NCBI RefSeq assembly: GCF_009741265.1
Contig: NZ_WOWL01000001.1
Location: 1,860,001-1,924,000 of the forward strand
DNA: 64,000 nucleotides
Reading direction: 5' to 3'
Source: Pseudarthrobacter sp. GA104
GTDB lineage: Bacteria > Actinomycetota > Actinomycetes > Actinomycetales > Micrococcaceae
Shown: positions 16,615 to 26,308 of the stretch, piece after piece
Layout of the letters: every line of letters starts with the position of its first letter
How positions within the stretch are numbered: position 1 is the stretch's first letter
The notes under the pieces: generated by a model
Told to the model about the DNA's origin: nothing
Databases searched by the model: none
What the model saw: only the letters and a program-made list of their open reading frames with translations
Position numbers and translations under genes: made by a program

Positions 16615-16878
16615 TCACGGCAGCGTTTCGCCGCCCATCGGGTTCACCAGGCTGGATGTCTCCATCAGGTGGGCGAGCAACGCCAGCTCCGGGCGCCGCG
16701 GATAAGCGGCCAGGCAGCGACGGAGCCGGAGCTTTATTTCCGCCAGCCCGGGCGAAGGGTCTTCGAGGATGGACGAGATGATGTCCAGCGCCTGCGCTGC
16801 AAGGGGGCTTGCGTCAGGCGCCGGGTACCGGGCCCGGTCCACGAGCCCGCGGATGGGGGTAGCGAGACTTTTGCCCAT
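16615..16878 (-). CDS. small conserved helical protein, paralog of 14768-15031
   Basis: An 87-residue protein of unknown function with an ATG at 16878 behind an AGGAGG site; an in-frame start at 17001 gives an implausible Cys/Trp-rich extension. The core from about residue 28 to 72 (ALDIISSILEDPSPGLAEIK, then LRLRRCLAAYPRRPELALL) aligns with the other small protein at 14768 and both are 87 residues long. It is the first gene of the run small protein, GAF-ANTAR, GAF-ANTAR. No transmembrane segment or known motif is visible. Confidence 0.7.
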   Translation of the reverse strand: MGKSLATPIRGLVDRARYPAPDASPLAAQALDIISSILEDPSPGLAEIKLRLRRCLAAYPRRPELALLAHLMETSSLVNPMGGETLP

Positions 16879-17049
16879 TTTTACTTGGTCCTCCTGGATA
16901 GCCGTGATGGGCCGATGCCAGGGTCCGGGGCAATAATTTGAGCATATCGGATCAGTTGCCGGCCCAACAGCCCTCCACCCCCCATCAACACCCCCTATCA
17001 ACGCCGGCCTGGCACCGGCGACGGCAGGGGTACCGGCCAGGGCGCCGGG

Positions 17050-17967
17050 TCAGGAATGTAGCGGCGCGTTGTCGAGCAGCCGGACCGGCCCGACCTTGGC
17101 CGCAATGAGCGCCAGGGCCTCCCCCCTGAACGGGGTCTCCCGGCAGTTCTCGGCCAGCGGCTCCAGGGTGCCCGGGTCCACAACGTCGAAGTAGTCCAAG
17201 GCCACCAGGGGCTGCGACTCCACCATCGCCTGCGCGGACTCCAGGTCCAGCGGTTGCCGGGCATGCGCCCGTTCCTCAAGCAGGCGAAGGGCCCTGGAAA
17301 GCACCAGCGCCGCCTCCCGCTCCTCGTCCGACAGGAAGCGGTTGCGGCTGGACAGCGCCAGCCCGTCAACGGCGCGCACCGTGGGCACCCCCACAATCTC
17401 CACCGGAAAATTGAGGTCAGCCACCATGCGCCTGACCAGCGCCAGCTGTTGGGCGTCCTTCTGGCCGAAGTAGGCACGGTAGGCGGGCAGGCCGGCACGT
17501 GCCGCGCCGCCGTCCGGCAGCCCTGCGGCCGGCATCCCGTAGTGGAGCAGTTTGGCCACCACGGTCAGGGCACCGTCGAAATGCCCCGGCCGGGACGCCC
17601 CCTCCCACTTTTCCCCGAGCCGGCCGGACGTCACGCGCACCAGCGGTTCGCCGCCGGGGTAGACCTCATCGACTGATGGCGCAAACACCAGGTCCACGCC
17701 TTCGGCTTCCAGCAGCGCAAGGTCGGCGTCTAGGGTGCGGGGGTAGCGATCCAGGTCCACGGCGTCACCGAACTGCAGCGGGTTGACGAAGACCGTGGCC
17801 ACCACCACGTCATTCTGTTCGACGGCGGTACGCGCCAGGGCGGCATGGCCCTGGTGCAGCGCACCCATCGTGGGCACCAGACCCTGCGAGGTGCCGTGCT
17901 TGGAGGCAAGGAGCCGGGCCCCCTCAGCGTGGAGGCCTGCCACCGTGGTGACGAGCTTGATGGGCAT
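17050..17967 (-). CDS. panC: pantothenate synthetase
   Basis: Joins pantoate and beta-alanine with ATP to make pantothenate (vitamin B5, CoA pathway). At 305 residues it is near family length. The nucleotidyltransferase HIGH-like motif [10 protein letters not shown] is at residues 32-41. The segment [19 protein letters not shown], the [18 protein letters not shown] helix, and the KMSKS-like LSSRNRFLS near residue 205 are all in place. It starts 2 bases after the DUF2520 gene stop and is last in the long minus-strand train that begins at ftsH. No panB or panD lies in the window. Confidence 0.95.
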   Translation of the reverse strand: MPIKLVTTVAGLHAEGARLLASKHGTSQGLVPTMGALHQGHAALARTAVEQNDVVVATVFVNPLQFGDAVDLDRYPRTLDADLALLEAEGVDLVFAPSVDEVYPGGEPLVRVTSGRLGEKWEGASRPGHFDGALTVVAKLLHYGMPAAGLPDGGAARAGLPAYRAYFGQKDAQQLALVRRMVADLNFPVEIVGVPTVRAVDGLALSSRNRFLSDEEREAALVLSRALRLLEERAHARQPLDLESAQAMVESQPLVALDYFDVVDPGTLEPLAENCRETPFRGEALALIAAKVGPVRLLDNAPLHS

Positions 17968-17969
17968 CT

Positions 17970-18863
17970 TCAGTCCTCCTTCGGTTCGAGGGCTTGGCGG
18001 AGTCCCTCCAGCTGTTCGGCTTTCAGCAGCCCGCGCCCTTCGGCGCGCAGGGCTGTGGCCCGGGCCATCGCAAGGTAGGCCTCGAGCACGTCGCCGTGGC
18101 CGCCGCCGTCGAACTCCCGCAGCGCGGCCGCGTGCGCGGAGACGGTTCCCACGTCGCCGCGGGCTACCGGCCCGGTCAGGGCGGACTCCCCTGACGCCAG
18201 TGCATTCTCCAGCGTGGCCCGCAGGAGCGGGCCGAGCATGCGTTCCGGCAGCTCCACTCCCACCGAGCGCAGCAGCTCGGATGCCTGGGCCACGAGGGTC
18301 ACCAGGTGGTTCGAACTGTGGGCCAGGGCCGCGTGGTACAGCGTCCGGTCCGCCTCGGCGATGGCCACCGGTTCCGCACCCATCTCCACCACCAGCGCCT
18401 GGGCGATGGGGAGCATGGCGGCATCTGCGGTCACTCCGAACGTGCAGTCCAGCAGCCGGGTCAGGTCCAGGCTCATCCCCGTGAACGTCATGGCCGGATG
18501 CAGGGCGAGCGGGACAGCCCCGGCAGCGCGCACCGGGTGCAGGACCCCCACTCCGAACCGGCCGGAGGTGTGGGCAACCAGCTGGCCCGGCTGCCAGGCG
18601 CCGAGCTTTGCCAGCCCTTCCACCAGGCCCGGCAGGGCGTCGTCGGGCACGGCCAGGAGGACCAGTTCCGCGCGCTCCACAATGTCCTGGACCTCCAGGA
18701 CAGGCACGCCGGGAAGCAGCGTCTCCGCCCGTTCACGGCTCGCCTCGGAGACAGCTGAGACCCCGACGACGGCATGTTCGGCAGCGCGCAGGGCGGCACC
18801 GAGCACCGCCCCCACTTTGCCGGCACCAATGATTCCGACGCCGAGGCGTCCGGGCTTAGCCAT
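17970..18863 (-). CDS. Rossmann-fold DUF2520 protein (candidate ketopantoate reductase-like)
   Basis: A 297-residue NAD(P)-binding protein. The N-terminal Rossmann motif [13 protein letters not shown] is at about residues 9-21, and [16 protein letters not shown] follows as in 6-phosphogluconate-dehydrogenase-like enzymes. The C-terminal DUF2520 helical domain includes HPAMTFTG and [10 protein letters not shown]. It sits directly in front of panC, which is the basis for suggesting it reduces ketopantoate in place of PanE; this is inference, not established. The ATG at 18863 overlaps the end of the PH-domain gene by 8 bases and was preferred over a longer frame that has no support. Confidence 0.8.
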   Translation of the reverse strand: MAKPGRLGVGIIGAGKVGAVLGAALRAAEHAVVGVSAVSEASRERAETLLPGVPVLEVQDIVERAELVLLAVPDDALPGLVEGLAKLGAWQPGQLVAHTSGRFGVGVLHPVRAAGAVPLALHPAMTFTGMSLDLTRLLDCTFGVTADAAMLPIAQALVVEMGAEPVAIAEADRTLYHAALAHSSNHLVTLVAQASELLRSVGVELPERMLGPLLRATLENALASGESALTGPVARGDVGTVSAHAAALREFDGGGHGDVLEAYLAMARATALRAEGRGLLKAEQLEGLRQALEPKED

Positions 18864-20436
18864 GCTGCCCGCCTTCCTGTTGTTGGGGCGTCCGGGTTTC
18901 GGCCGGTTCCACTGTCGGGCCGGGCTCCCCCGCCGGAGCATCCGGGACTACCTGCCGGAGCCACTGTTCCGTAGTCTGCCGCTTCCTGGCCAGCCGGGCG
19001 CGTGCGGACTGTGCATCGAACAGTGCCAGCGCCTGGGCAGTGCCGGCCTGCGTGAGCCGGGGCGCAACGGGACCGGGCGTGGTGTGCAGCACCAGGTCTG
19101 CCACGCCGAACCGGCGCGCCAGCGGGCCCTGGTGCAGGGCCATGGACTGGGTGCGCTGGTGCGGAACCACCACCAGCTGGCGCCACCAGCGGCCGGAGCG
19201 AAGAAGCAGGGCCGTGTCCGTGGCCGTGAACCCGTTCCGCCGCCAGCCCAAGGGGGCAAGCCAGCGTGCGCTGCGCGGAGTGGTGACGAAGCCGCCGTCG
19301 GAATCCAGGCCGGTGAGGCCGGCGCCGAAGACTGCAGCGGGGTGCGCAGTGCCGGGGTCCGGCAGCACCAGCGCCAGCATGGCCATCACGTCGCCAAGCC
19401 TGCCCACGGGCAGCAGCGTGGTCCGGGCCGAGCCCTCGCCGGCGTTCTCCACGATGCCGTAACCGGCCACGTTGACCTGCATCCGGTACCAGCCGAGCGG
19501 CCGCCATAACGGCGGCTGGGTGATTTTCAACGCCTGGATGCGTCCCGGCGGCAGCGTCTGCGCCTGGGTGTCCAGCAGGCCGTAGCGCAGGCGGATGCCG
19601 TCCGGTGAGATCGCGGCGCTGAAGTTGTAGCCCTTGTTGAACAGTCCCCAGTAGCTCGCGGCGAGCCCCACTGCGGCCGGAATGAGGTAAAAGTAGAACC
19701 CCTGGTGTTCGGTGATGGCCGAGAGCACCACGGAAACAATGCCACCAAGCACCACGAAGAAGCTCTGCTCGCTGAGCAGCAGGGAACCTACAAGGCGCGA
19801 CGGCGGCACGGAAAGCACCGGATATTCCGGCGCCTCGGGGGCGGGCTCGCCGGGGCGGTCCGGGCCCGTGATGACACCGGCCGCCCGGGCGAGGATGGTG
19901 GCACGCAGCTGCCGGGCGTCGTCGATCTTCAGGTAGGCGAGCCGCACCGCCGACTCTCCAGCGTCCGCCACCTCGAACTTGAGTTCTGCCAGGCCGAAGA
20001 TCCGGGCCAGCAGCGGCTGCACGATGTCGATGGCCTGGACCCGGTCCAGCCGTGCCTGGCGCTGCTGCCGGAACAGGAACCCGGTATTGACGCGGACGTA
20101 GCCGCCGGACACCTGGTACTTGGTGAAGTACCAGGTGAGGATGAACCCCAGCACCGAGGCCAGCAGCACTGCGCCGCCGCCCACCAGCAGCAAGGGGGCA
20201 CGGCCGGCGAAGTCTTCCTCAACAACTGGCCGGCCCTGCAGCGCGCGTTCAAACACGTCACGGCCAAGGAAGAAGCCAATGGCCGCCAGGGCAACCCAGC
20301 CGCGGACAAACGGCGACGCCGGGTGCACGCGCAGCCATTCGCCGTCGGGCGCGGTGCCCGAAAGCGGTTCAGGGGCGTTGTTGCCGGCCGCAGTGGCCGG
20401 GGCACCGGGCCACTGCGGAGGTCCCTCTGCCGTCAC
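18856..20436 (-). CDS. bacterial PH-domain (YdbT-like) membrane protein
   Basis: A 526-residue membrane protein with repeated bacterial pleckstrin-homology (bPH2, DUF304) domains. Two hydrophobic segments lie near residues 45-65 and 80-105. The first PH block is marked by YQVSGGYVRVNTGFLFRQQR and LDRVQAIDIVQPLLARIFGL; further blocks follow after a second helix pair around residue 235 (YNFSAAISPDGIRLRYGLL) and near 400. The GTG start overlaps the stop of the next PH gene (GTGA), so this gene is translationally coupled to the smaller partner, matching YdbS-YdbT pairs. The role is unknown; antibiotic export or envelope functions have been proposed for relatives. Confidence 0.85.
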   Translation of the reverse strand: MTAEGPPQWPGAPATAAGNNAPEPLSGTAPDGEWLRVHPASPFVRGWVALAAIGFFLGRDVFERALQGRPVVEEDFAGRAPLLLVGGGAVLLASVLGFILTWYFTKYQVSGGYVRVNTGFLFRQQRQARLDRVQAIDIVQPLLARIFGLAELKFEVADAGESAVRLAYLKIDDARQLRATILARAAGVITGPDRPGEPAPEAPEYPVLSVPPSRLVGSLLLSEQSFFVVLGGIVSVVLSAITEHQGFYFYLIPAAVGLAASYWGLFNKGYNFSAAISPDGIRLRYGLLDTQAQTLPPGRIQALKITQPPLWRPLGWYRMQVNVAGYGIVENAGEGSARTTLLPVGRLGDVMAMLALVLPDPGTAHPAAVFGAGLTGLDSDGGFVTTPRSARWLAPLGWRRNGFTATDTALLLRSGRWWRQLVVVPHQRTQSMALHQGPLARRFGVADLVLHTTPGPVAPRLTQAGTAQALALFDAQSARARLARKRQTTEQWLRQVVPDAPAGEPGPTVEPAETRTPQQQEGGQHG

Positions 20437-20945
20437 AGTCCTGCCAGCCTGGCTTCCCCGCGCGCCGCCAGCTGCTCGCGGAGCCGTGCGCCTTCGGCGG
20501 CGGGCAGGCCGGGGATCTGGGCGTTGGTACCCGGCGCTGCGGTGTGGAGCTTGAGCGTGCACAGTCCAAGAGAGCGCTCCACCGGGCCCACTCCGATGTC
20601 CACGTACTGCATCCGGCCGTAGGGGACGGCCATGGTGCGCTGGAAGAAGATGCCGGTCCGGATCAGGAGGTCATCGTCCCGTTCCGCGTAACCGATGGCG
20701 CGGACCTGCCGCGGGATGAGCGCGAGCCGCCAGAGGGCCACCACCAGCATGGCGGCCGGCACGGTGGCGGCAAGCCACAGCGGCGGCCAGGCCCACGCCT
20801 CCGCGAGGACGAGGACCAGCGGCAGGGAGAGGACCAGCACGGCGGCCAGGTTTCCAAGGGCCCACTGCACCACCCTCACGGTGACATATTTGGGGGACAC
20901 CCGCTGCCAGGTGATGCCGGGAGGATCAATCGCCCCGGTATGCAT
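20433..20945 (-). CDS. bacterial PH-domain (YdbS-like) membrane protein
   Basis: A 170-residue protein with two transmembrane helices near residues 30-75 and one bPH2 domain (about 80-150). The domain is marked by LLIRTGIFFQRTMAVPYGRM and QYVDIGVGPVERSLGLCTL. The ATG at 20945 has GGGGAAGG ahead of it and lies inside the last codons of the DUF3180 gene (20-base overlap). It pairs with the larger bPH2 protein downstream. Such pairs probably form a membrane complex; no substrate is known. Confidence 0.85.
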   Translation of the reverse strand: MHTGAIDPPGITWQRVSPKYVTVRVVQWALGNLAAVLVLSLPLVLVLAEAWAWPPLWLAATVPAAMLVVALWRLALIPRQVRAIGYAERDDDLLIRTGIFFQRTMAVPYGRMQYVDIGVGPVERSLGLCTLKLHTAAPGTNAQIPGLPAAEGARLREQLAARGEARLAGL

Positions 20946-21498
20946 ATTCGCCTTCCCCGGACGCCTCGCCAACGGCACGGCCGGGCTTCCCGTCGAGGCC
21001 TTTGGTTTCGCCGTCCTCCGGCGGGATCCTGCAGAACCGTTCCACCAGCAGGCCCACCACGATCATCACCAGTCCCCCGCCGGCCATGGCAAGCGCGAGC
21101 CAGGTGATGGCCTGGTCGCTGCGCAGGCTCCAGATGCGCAGCTGGTCCAGGAAGATGCCCACGTGCCAGCCCAGCAGCACCGTCCCGGCGTAGGCGCAGG
21201 CCTGCGCGAGTACCAGGGTGCGGGCGGCGAGGAGCGGATCCAGCACCGGCCGCTTACGGGCGGCGCCGCCCTTGGCGCCGTTCTTGGCGCCGTTGGCGCT
21301 GATGCTGTTGCGCCACCTGAGGACCCTGATCCCGAGGATCAGCGTGATGGCCACGATCACGCCCATGGTTGCCAGTGCCGTGGGCGGCAGGACGGGGGTG
21401 GACATGCCGTACCGGCTGGTCACCACGGTCGCGGACCAGCCCGCCACGGCCAGGATGAAGCCGATGAGCAGCAGGCGCAGCGGGTTGATGGGCTTCAT
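20926..21498 (-). CDS. DUF3180 membrane protein
   Basis: A 190-residue protein with four predicted transmembrane helices at about residues 9-28, 42-60, 88-108 and 128-150. There is a basic Asn/Gly/Lys-rich cytoplasmic loop in the middle and a Gly/Glu-rich tail. It matches the DUF3180 family found next to folK across actinobacteria. It overlaps folK at its start by 4 bases (ATGA) and the YdbS-like gene at its end by 20. No function is established. Confidence 0.85.
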   Translation of the reverse strand: MKPINPLRLLLIGFILAVAGWSATVVTSRYGMSTPVLPPTALATMGVIVAITLILGIRVLRWRNSISANGAKNGAKGGAARKRPVLDPLLAARTLVLAQACAYAGTVLLGWHVGIFLDQLRIWSLRSDQAITWLALAMAGGGLVMIVVGLLVERFCRIPPEDGETKGLDGKPGRAVGEASGEGEYAYRGD

Positions 21499-22040
21499 AG
21501 TTCCTCCACCGCCCCGGCCGTGGGCATTCCGTCGAAGTCGCCGAAGCCGTCAAAGGGGACGAGGTCGTTGAAGTCGCCCGCCTTGGCGGCAAGGGTGCTG
21601 ATCCGTTCACCGTCCAGGACGGCTGCGGGCTCAATAAGGGACCACGGATAGAGGACGAACGCCCGGCTGGCCGCGAGGGGATGCGGCAGGGTCAGGGCAG
21701 GGTCCTCGCTGCGGACGTCGCCGTAGGTGATGATGTCGACGTCGAGCGTCCGCGGCCCCCAGCGCACCTCCCGGACGCGGTGGTGCTTGTTTTCCACCGC
21801 CTGGCAGTGCTCCAGCAACTGCCGCGGGGTGAGGCTGGTTTCAACCGTGATGACCATGTTCAGGAAGTCGGGCTGCCCGGCCGGCCCGCCTACGGCCTTC
21901 GTCTGCACCACCGGCGAGACCGCCAGCAGCCGCACCTCCGGCGGGTCTACGAGGTCCGCGACGGCCGCGCTAAGGGTATCGTTGCGCTCGCCCAGGTTGC
22001 TGCCGAGCGCAAGGACCGCCTTGGTATAACCGCTGTTCAT
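21495..22040 (-). CDS. folK: 2-amino-4-hydroxy-6-hydroxymethyldihydropteridine pyrophosphokinase
   Basis: Transfers pyrophosphate from ATP to 6-hydroxymethyl-7,8-dihydropterin, the step before dihydropteroate synthase. At 181 residues it has all family marks: LALGSNLGER near residue 10, PDFLNMVITVET, the HRVREVRWGPRTLDVDII segment, and LPHPLAASRAFVLYPW. The ATG at 22040 gives the usual N-terminus; the frame extends upstream to 22103 without support. The first 71 bases overlap the 3' end of folB in another frame. Cytosolic. Confidence 0.94.
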   Translation of the reverse strand: MNSGYTKAVLALGSNLGERNDTLSAAVADLVDPPEVRLLAVSPVVQTKAVGGPAGQPDFLNMVITVETSLTPRQLLEHCQAVENKHHRVREVRWGPRTLDVDIITYGDVRSEDPALTLPHPLAASRAFVLYPWSLIEPAAVLDGERISTLAAKAGDFNDLVPFDGFGDFDGMPTAGAVEEL

Positions 22041-22428
22041 GGCCCTCCCCCTGGGCTTGCCTTTCCGCGGCATTCCGGGTGCGGTGGACGCTGACTGACA
22101 CATCGCCGAAGGGAACCTCGATGGGAGCCTGCGGTTTGTGCACGGTGATGTCCACGGCCTGGAGCCGGAATTCGGCCAGCAGGCCCTCCGCGATCCGCAC
22201 CGCCAGCGCCTCGATCAGGTTCAGCGGCTCGCCCGCGATCCACTCGGTGATACGCTGCGCCACCTCGCCGTAGTGCGCGGTGTCCCGGACGTCGTCCGAC
22301 TCGGCCGCCTTGGCGAAGTCCAGGTACAAGACGGCGTCCACAACAAAAGGCTGGCCCTCGCGGCGCTCAAAATCAAACACGCCGTGATGGCCGACGGCGG
22401 TCACGCCGCTCAGCGTAATCCTGTCCAT
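21970..22428 (-). CDS. folB: dihydroneopterin aldolase
   Basis: Converts dihydroneopterin to 6-hydroxymethyldihydropterin and glycolaldehyde. Family features include GVTAVGHHGVFDFERREGQP near residues 8-27, DTAHYGEVAQRITEWI, the active-site Lys in VDITVHKPQAPI, and the closing SVSVHRT at about 111-117. The frame then runs on for about 35 more residues (152 in total) of low-complexity sequence that lies within the start of folK. Most FolB proteins end near residue 120, so this tail is odd. It could be a real extension or a 3' frameshift. Confidence 0.9.
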   Translation of the reverse strand: MDRITLSGVTAVGHHGVFDFERREGQPFVVDAVLYLDFAKAAESDDVRDTAHYGEVAQRITEWIAGEPLNLIEALAVRIAEGLLAEFRLQAVDITVHKPQAPIEVPFGDVSVSVHRTRNAAERQAQGEGHEQRLYQGGPCARQQPGRAQRYP

Positions 22429-22436
22429 GGGTGCGC

Positions 22437-23357
22437 TTAGCTGCCGGCGCGGGGTGCGGCCATGCGCGCGGCCACCTTGACGGCGTCAAGGCTGGGGCCG
22501 ACGTCGTGTACGCGGACGGCCCAGGCGCCGCGGTAGGCGCTGATGGCTGTGATGGCGGCGGTGGCCCCGTCACGTTCCTCGGGGGCGGCGGACTTGCCGG
22601 CCACGGTGAGCAGGGTGCCGAGGAACCGCTTGCGGGACGCACCAACGAGGATCCGGTGGCCCAGGCCTTCCAGCTGGTCCAGGTGCTGCAGGAGCTCCCA
22701 GTTCTGGGCGTCGTTCTTGGCAAACCCCAGGCCCGGATCGATGATGATCTGTTCCTGGCTGACGCCTGCGGCGTAGAGCTTGTCCCGCACCCCGGCGAGC
22801 TCGGCTGCCACTTCCGCCGCCACGTCCTTGTATTCGGCCAGCGAGTTCATGGTGCGGGCGTCGCCGCGGCGGTGCGTAAGGATGTAAGGCGCTTTGGAGG
22901 AGGCCGCGAGCTCGGCCATTTCCGGTTCGACGGTGAGCCCGGAGACGTCGTTGATGATGGCGGCGCCGGCCTTCAGGGCGGCGGCGGCCGTGGAGGCATG
23001 GGTGGTGTCGATGCTGACCAGGGCGCCGGCCTTCACCAGCGCCTCGATGACGGGAACCACGCGCCGCTGTTCTTCCTCCGGGCTGACGTCCTCGGCGCCG
23101 GGCCGGGTGGATTCGCCTCCGACATCGATGATGTCCGCGCCCGCGTAGAACATGCGGAGCCCTGCCGCGATGGCGGTGTCCGCCGTGGGGTGGCTGCCGC
23201 CGTCGCTGAAGGAATCCGGAGTGACGTTCAGGATGCCCATCACCAGGGTGCGGCCGGTGGGCAGGTCTTCGAACCGGGCTGCCGGGCGCGGTTTGCGCAG
23301 GACGGGCAGTGGCGAGGTTGCGGGGCCGGTTCCCGGCGCTGCAGCTAGTGAATCCAT
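22437..23357 (-). CDS. folP: dihydropteroate synthase
   Basis: Condenses pterin pyrophosphate with p-aminobenzoate; the sulfonamide target. It has 306 residues, of which the first 35 are a Pro/Ala-rich lead. Signature blocks are MGILNVTPDSFSDGG at about 40-54, IDVGGESTRPGA, DTTHASTAAAALKAGAAIIN, IIDPGLGFAKN and GASRKRFLG. It starts 10 bases after folE and ends 8 bases before folB, so all four folate genes form one operon. Confidence 0.95.
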   Translation of the reverse strand: MDSLAAAPGTGPATSPLPVLRKPRPAARFEDLPTGRTLVMGILNVTPDSFSDGGSHPTADTAIAAGLRMFYAGADIIDVGGESTRPGAEDVSPEEEQRRVVPVIEALVKAGALVSIDTTHASTAAAALKAGAAIINDVSGLTVEPEMAELAASSKAPYILTHRRGDARTMNSLAEYKDVAAEVAAELAGVRDKLYAAGVSQEQIIIDPGLGFAKNDAQNWELLQHLDQLEGLGHRILVGASRKRFLGTLLTVAGKSAAPEERDGATAAITAISAYRGAWAVRVHDVGPSLDAVKVAARMAAPRAGS

Positions 23358-23367
23358 GGTCTGTTGA

Positions 23368-24012
23368 TTACCTTCCGAGGATGAGGCTCATGGCTTCGGC
23401 GCGGGTGGCCGGGTCATGAAGCTGCCCGCGGACCGCACTGGTGACGGTCTTCGCTCCGGGCTTGCGGATACCGCGCATGGACATGCACATGTGTTCGCAT
23501 TCAACAACGACGATGGCGCCGCGCGGCTTGAGGTGGCGGACCATCGCTTCGACGATTTCAGTGGTGAGGCGCTCCTGCACCTGCGGGCGGCGGGCGTAGA
23601 TGTCCACGAGCCGGGCCAGCTTGCTGAGGCCCGTCACCTTGCCCTCATGCGACGGGATGTAGCCCACATGGGCCACGCCGTGGAACGGCACCAGGTGGTG
23701 CTCACACGTGGAATAGAAGGGGATGTCCTTGACGAGGACCAGTTCCTCATGGTCCAGGTCAAAGGTGGTGGACAGGACGTCCGCGGGGTCGTGGTGCAGC
23801 CCGGCAAACACCTCGGCGTAGGCCTTGGCCACACGCCTGGGGGTGTCTACGAGGCCGCCGCGGTCCGGGTCCTCTCCAATGGCCAGGAGAATTTCACGGA
23901 CAGCTGCCTCGATCCGGGGCCGGTCCACTTTGTTGTGCTTTGAGTGGTGGGCGCCGCCCTCCGCCGGGTAGCCGGCGGAGGCGGAAACGTCGTCGTCGTC
24001 GAAGTGGGTCAC
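23368..24012 (-). CDS. folE: GTP cyclohydrolase I
   Basis: First committed enzyme of tetrahydrofolate synthesis, turning GTP into 7,8-dihydroneopterin triphosphate. It has 214 residues. Zinc ligands are visible in [12 protein letters not shown] and in [34 protein letters not shown] and TSAVRGQ complete the family pattern. The N-terminus begins MTHFDDDDV, an acidic run encoded by a GTCGTC repeat on the plus strand. The gene starts 10 bases after ftsH. Confidence 0.96.
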   Translation of the reverse strand: MTHFDDDDVSASAGYPAEGGAHHSKHNKVDRPRIEAAVREILLAIGEDPDRGGLVDTPRRVAKAYAEVFAGLHHDPADVLSTTFDLDHEELVLVKDIPFYSTCEHHLVPFHGVAHVGYIPSHEGKVTGLSKLARLVDIYARRPQVQERLTTEIVEAMVRHLKPRGAIVVVECEHMCMSMRGIRKPGAKTVTSAVRGQLHDPATRAEAMSLILGR

Positions 24013-24022
24013 GTAAGAAAGC

Positions 24023-26086
24023 TTAGCCGCGAAGGGCGTCAGGCCCCGCGTCCGTTACCCCGCCCCGGAACGGTGCATCCTCGGGAACACCCTGCGGGTG
24101 CGGCGGCTGCGCGTCCAAAGGCTCGTCCAGGCGCGCCTTCTTGGCCTCTTCCTGGGCCTCGCGCTCCGCCCTTTCCTGGCGGGACTCCACGGGGCCCGCC
24201 ATCTGGACCGGGCGGCTCTCCTTGGACAGCCACACCTCGCGGAAGTCGCGCTTGCGGATGTCCCTGAAGATATCGGCGATCTCGGCCTGGTTCAGCGTTT
24301 CGCGTTCCAGCAGTTCCAGGGCCAGCCGGTCCAGGACGTCCCGGTTCTCGGTGAGGATGGCGTAGGCCTCGTCATGGGCCTGGTCGATGAGGCGGCGCAC
24401 TTCCTCATCCACCACGTAGGCGATCTGGTCCGAGTAGTTGCGCTCGTGGCCGGCATCGCGGCCCAGGAACGGTTCGCCGCCGCCCTGGCCCAGCCGGACA
24501 GCGCCAACCCGCTCGCTCATGCCGTATTCGGTGACCATCTTCCGTGCGGTGCCGGTGGCCTTTTCGATGTCATTGGACGCGCCGGTGGAGGGGTCGTGGA
24601 ACACGATCTCCTCGGCTACACGGCCGCCCATGGCGTAGGCCATCTGGTCAAGCAGTTCGTTGCGGGTCACGGAGTACTTGTCGTTGTCCGGGACCACCAT
24701 GGTGTAGCCCAGGGCGCGGCCACGGGGAAGGATGGTGATCTTGGTGACCGGGGCGGAGTTCCGCAGCGCGGCTGCCACGAGGGCGTGCCCGCCTTCGTGG
24801 TATGCGGTGATCTTCCGCTCGTGTTCCTTCATGACGCGGCTGCGCTTCTGCGGGCCGGCCATGACGCGGTCAATGGCTTCATCCAGCGCGCGGTCGTCGA
24901 TGAGGTTCGCGTTGGAGCGGGCGGTGAGCAGCGCGGCTTCGTTCAGGACGTTGGCCAGGTCCGCGCCGGTGTAGCCGGGGGTCTTTTTGGCCACGGCCTT
25001 GAGGTCCACGCCCGGTGCCATCGGCTTGCCTTTGGCATGTACCTGCAGGATCTGGTCGCGGCCGATCATGTCCGGTGCGTCCACGCCGATCTGGCGGTCG
25101 AAGCGTCCCGGACGCAGCAGTGCGGGGTCCAGCACGTCGGGCCGGTTGGTGGCGGCGATGAGGATGACGTTGGTCTTGACGTCGAAGCCGTCCATCTCCA
25201 CCAGCAGCTGGTTGAGGGTCTGCTCGCGTTCGTCGTTGCCCCCGCCGATGCCCGCGCCGCGGTGACGGCCCACGGCGTCGATCTCGTCGACGAAGATGAT
25301 GGCCGGGGAGTTGGTTTTGGCCTGCTCGAAGAGGTCGCGGACGCGGGAGGCGCCCACGCCGACGAACATTTCCACGAAGTCGGAGCCGGAGATGGAGAAG
25401 AAGGGGACGCCGGCCTCACCCGCGACGGCGCGGGCCAGGAGGGTCTTGCCGGTACCGGGAGGGCCGTAGAGCAGCACGCCCTTGGGGATCTTGGCGCCAA
25501 CGGCCTGGAACTTGGCGGGCTCCTGCAGGAATTCCTTGATTTCCTGGAGTTCCTCCACTGCCTCGTCGGATCCTGCGACGTCGGCGAACGTCACCTGCGG
25601 CATGTCCTTGCTGACCATCTTGGCCTTGGACTTGCCGAACTGCATGATCTTGGAGCCGCCGCCCTGCATGCGGGTCATGAGGAACCAGAACAGGGCGCCC
25701 AGGAGGATGACGGGAATCAGGAGGGAGAGCAGGCCGGAGAACCAGTTGCTCTCGATGGGCTGGTCCGTGTAGCCCTGGGCAGGCTTGGCGTCGGTTACCG
25801 CCTTGACCACGTCCTGCGCACGGGCGTCCACGAAGAAGAACTGGACGCTCTTGCCCTTGTCCTGCCCGTCAAGCTGCAGGTTGTCCTTCAAAGTCAGGTC
25901 CACGCGGTTTTCGCCGTCGAAGATCTTGGCCTGCTCCACCTGGTTTCCGGAGAGCAGTTCCAGGCCCTTGTCAGTGTCGATCCGTGCCGCACCGCCTGGG
26001 GCCAGCGTTGCAAAGGCCACCAGGAGCAGACCGACCACGACGACGATCCAGATGCCCGGGCCTTTGAAGAAGTTCTTAGCTTTCAT
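24023..26086 (-). CDS. ftsH: ATP-dependent zinc metalloprotease FtsH
   Basis: Membrane-anchored AAA protease that degrades damaged membrane proteins and short-lived regulators. It has 687 residues with two transmembrane helices at about 12-30 and 112-132 flanking an extracytoplasmic segment. Then come Walker A GPPGTGKT, Walker B FVDEID, the second region of homology [19 protein letters not shown], and the zinc site HEGGH. The zinc site has Gly where Ala is usual but keeps both His and the Glu. The C-terminus is Pro/Glu-rich. It leads the folate-pantothenate gene train. Upstream on the minus strand a TATAGC box about 125 bp before the ATG is a possible -10. Confidence 0.97.
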   Translation of the reverse strand: MKAKNFFKGPGIWIVVVVGLLLVAFATLAPGGAARIDTDKGLELLSGNQVEQAKIFDGENRVDLTLKDNLQLDGQDKGKSVQFFFVDARAQDVVKAVTDAKPAQGYTDQPIESNWFSGLLSLLIPVILLGALFWFLMTRMQGGGSKIMQFGKSKAKMVSKDMPQVTFADVAGSDEAVEELQEIKEFLQEPAKFQAVGAKIPKGVLLYGPPGTGKTLLARAVAGEAGVPFFSISGSDFVEMFVGVGASRVRDLFEQAKTNSPAIIFVDEIDAVGRHRGAGIGGGNDEREQTLNQLLVEMDGFDVKTNVILIAATNRPDVLDPALLRPGRFDRQIGVDAPDMIGRDQILQVHAKGKPMAPGVDLKAVAKKTPGYTGADLANVLNEAALLTARSNANLIDDRALDEAIDRVMAGPQKRSRVMKEHERKITAYHEGGHALVAAALRNSAPVTKITILPRGRALGYTMVVPDNDKYSVTRNELLDQMAYAMGGRVAEEIVFHDPSTGASNDIEKATGTARKMVTEYGMSERVGAVRLGQGGGEPFLGRDAGHERNYSDQIAYVVDEEVRRLIDQAHDEAYAILTENRDVLDRLALELLERETLNQAEIADIFRDIRKRDFREVWLSKESRPVQMAGPVESRQERAEREAQEEAKKARLDEPLDAQPPHPQGVPEDAPFRGGVTDAGPDALRG

Positions 26087-26308
26087 CTGTTCGGGGGCTG
26101 GCCCCGTCCCTTCCGGTAGTGCTGCACGGCGAGTAGTCTGCGCGCGTGATGGTGCTGCGTCAGCTTCTAGCTATACACCGTCCGGAGTAGATCACGCATG
26201 ATGGACGGCAAAAGTTCCCTGTGGGCGTAGTGGCGCCAGGGCGGCGGAGGACCTGCTCCAGGGGGCGTGGTGTCACCGGACTATTTCCGACGGCGGCGTG
26301 CCGGGGGC

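Noticed and set aside
24098..26119. A 673-codon open frame opposite ftsH
   Set aside because: It is the mirror of a GC-rich gene, and its translation lacks domains and is rich in Gly, Val, His and Asp. ftsH on the other strand is unmistakable.
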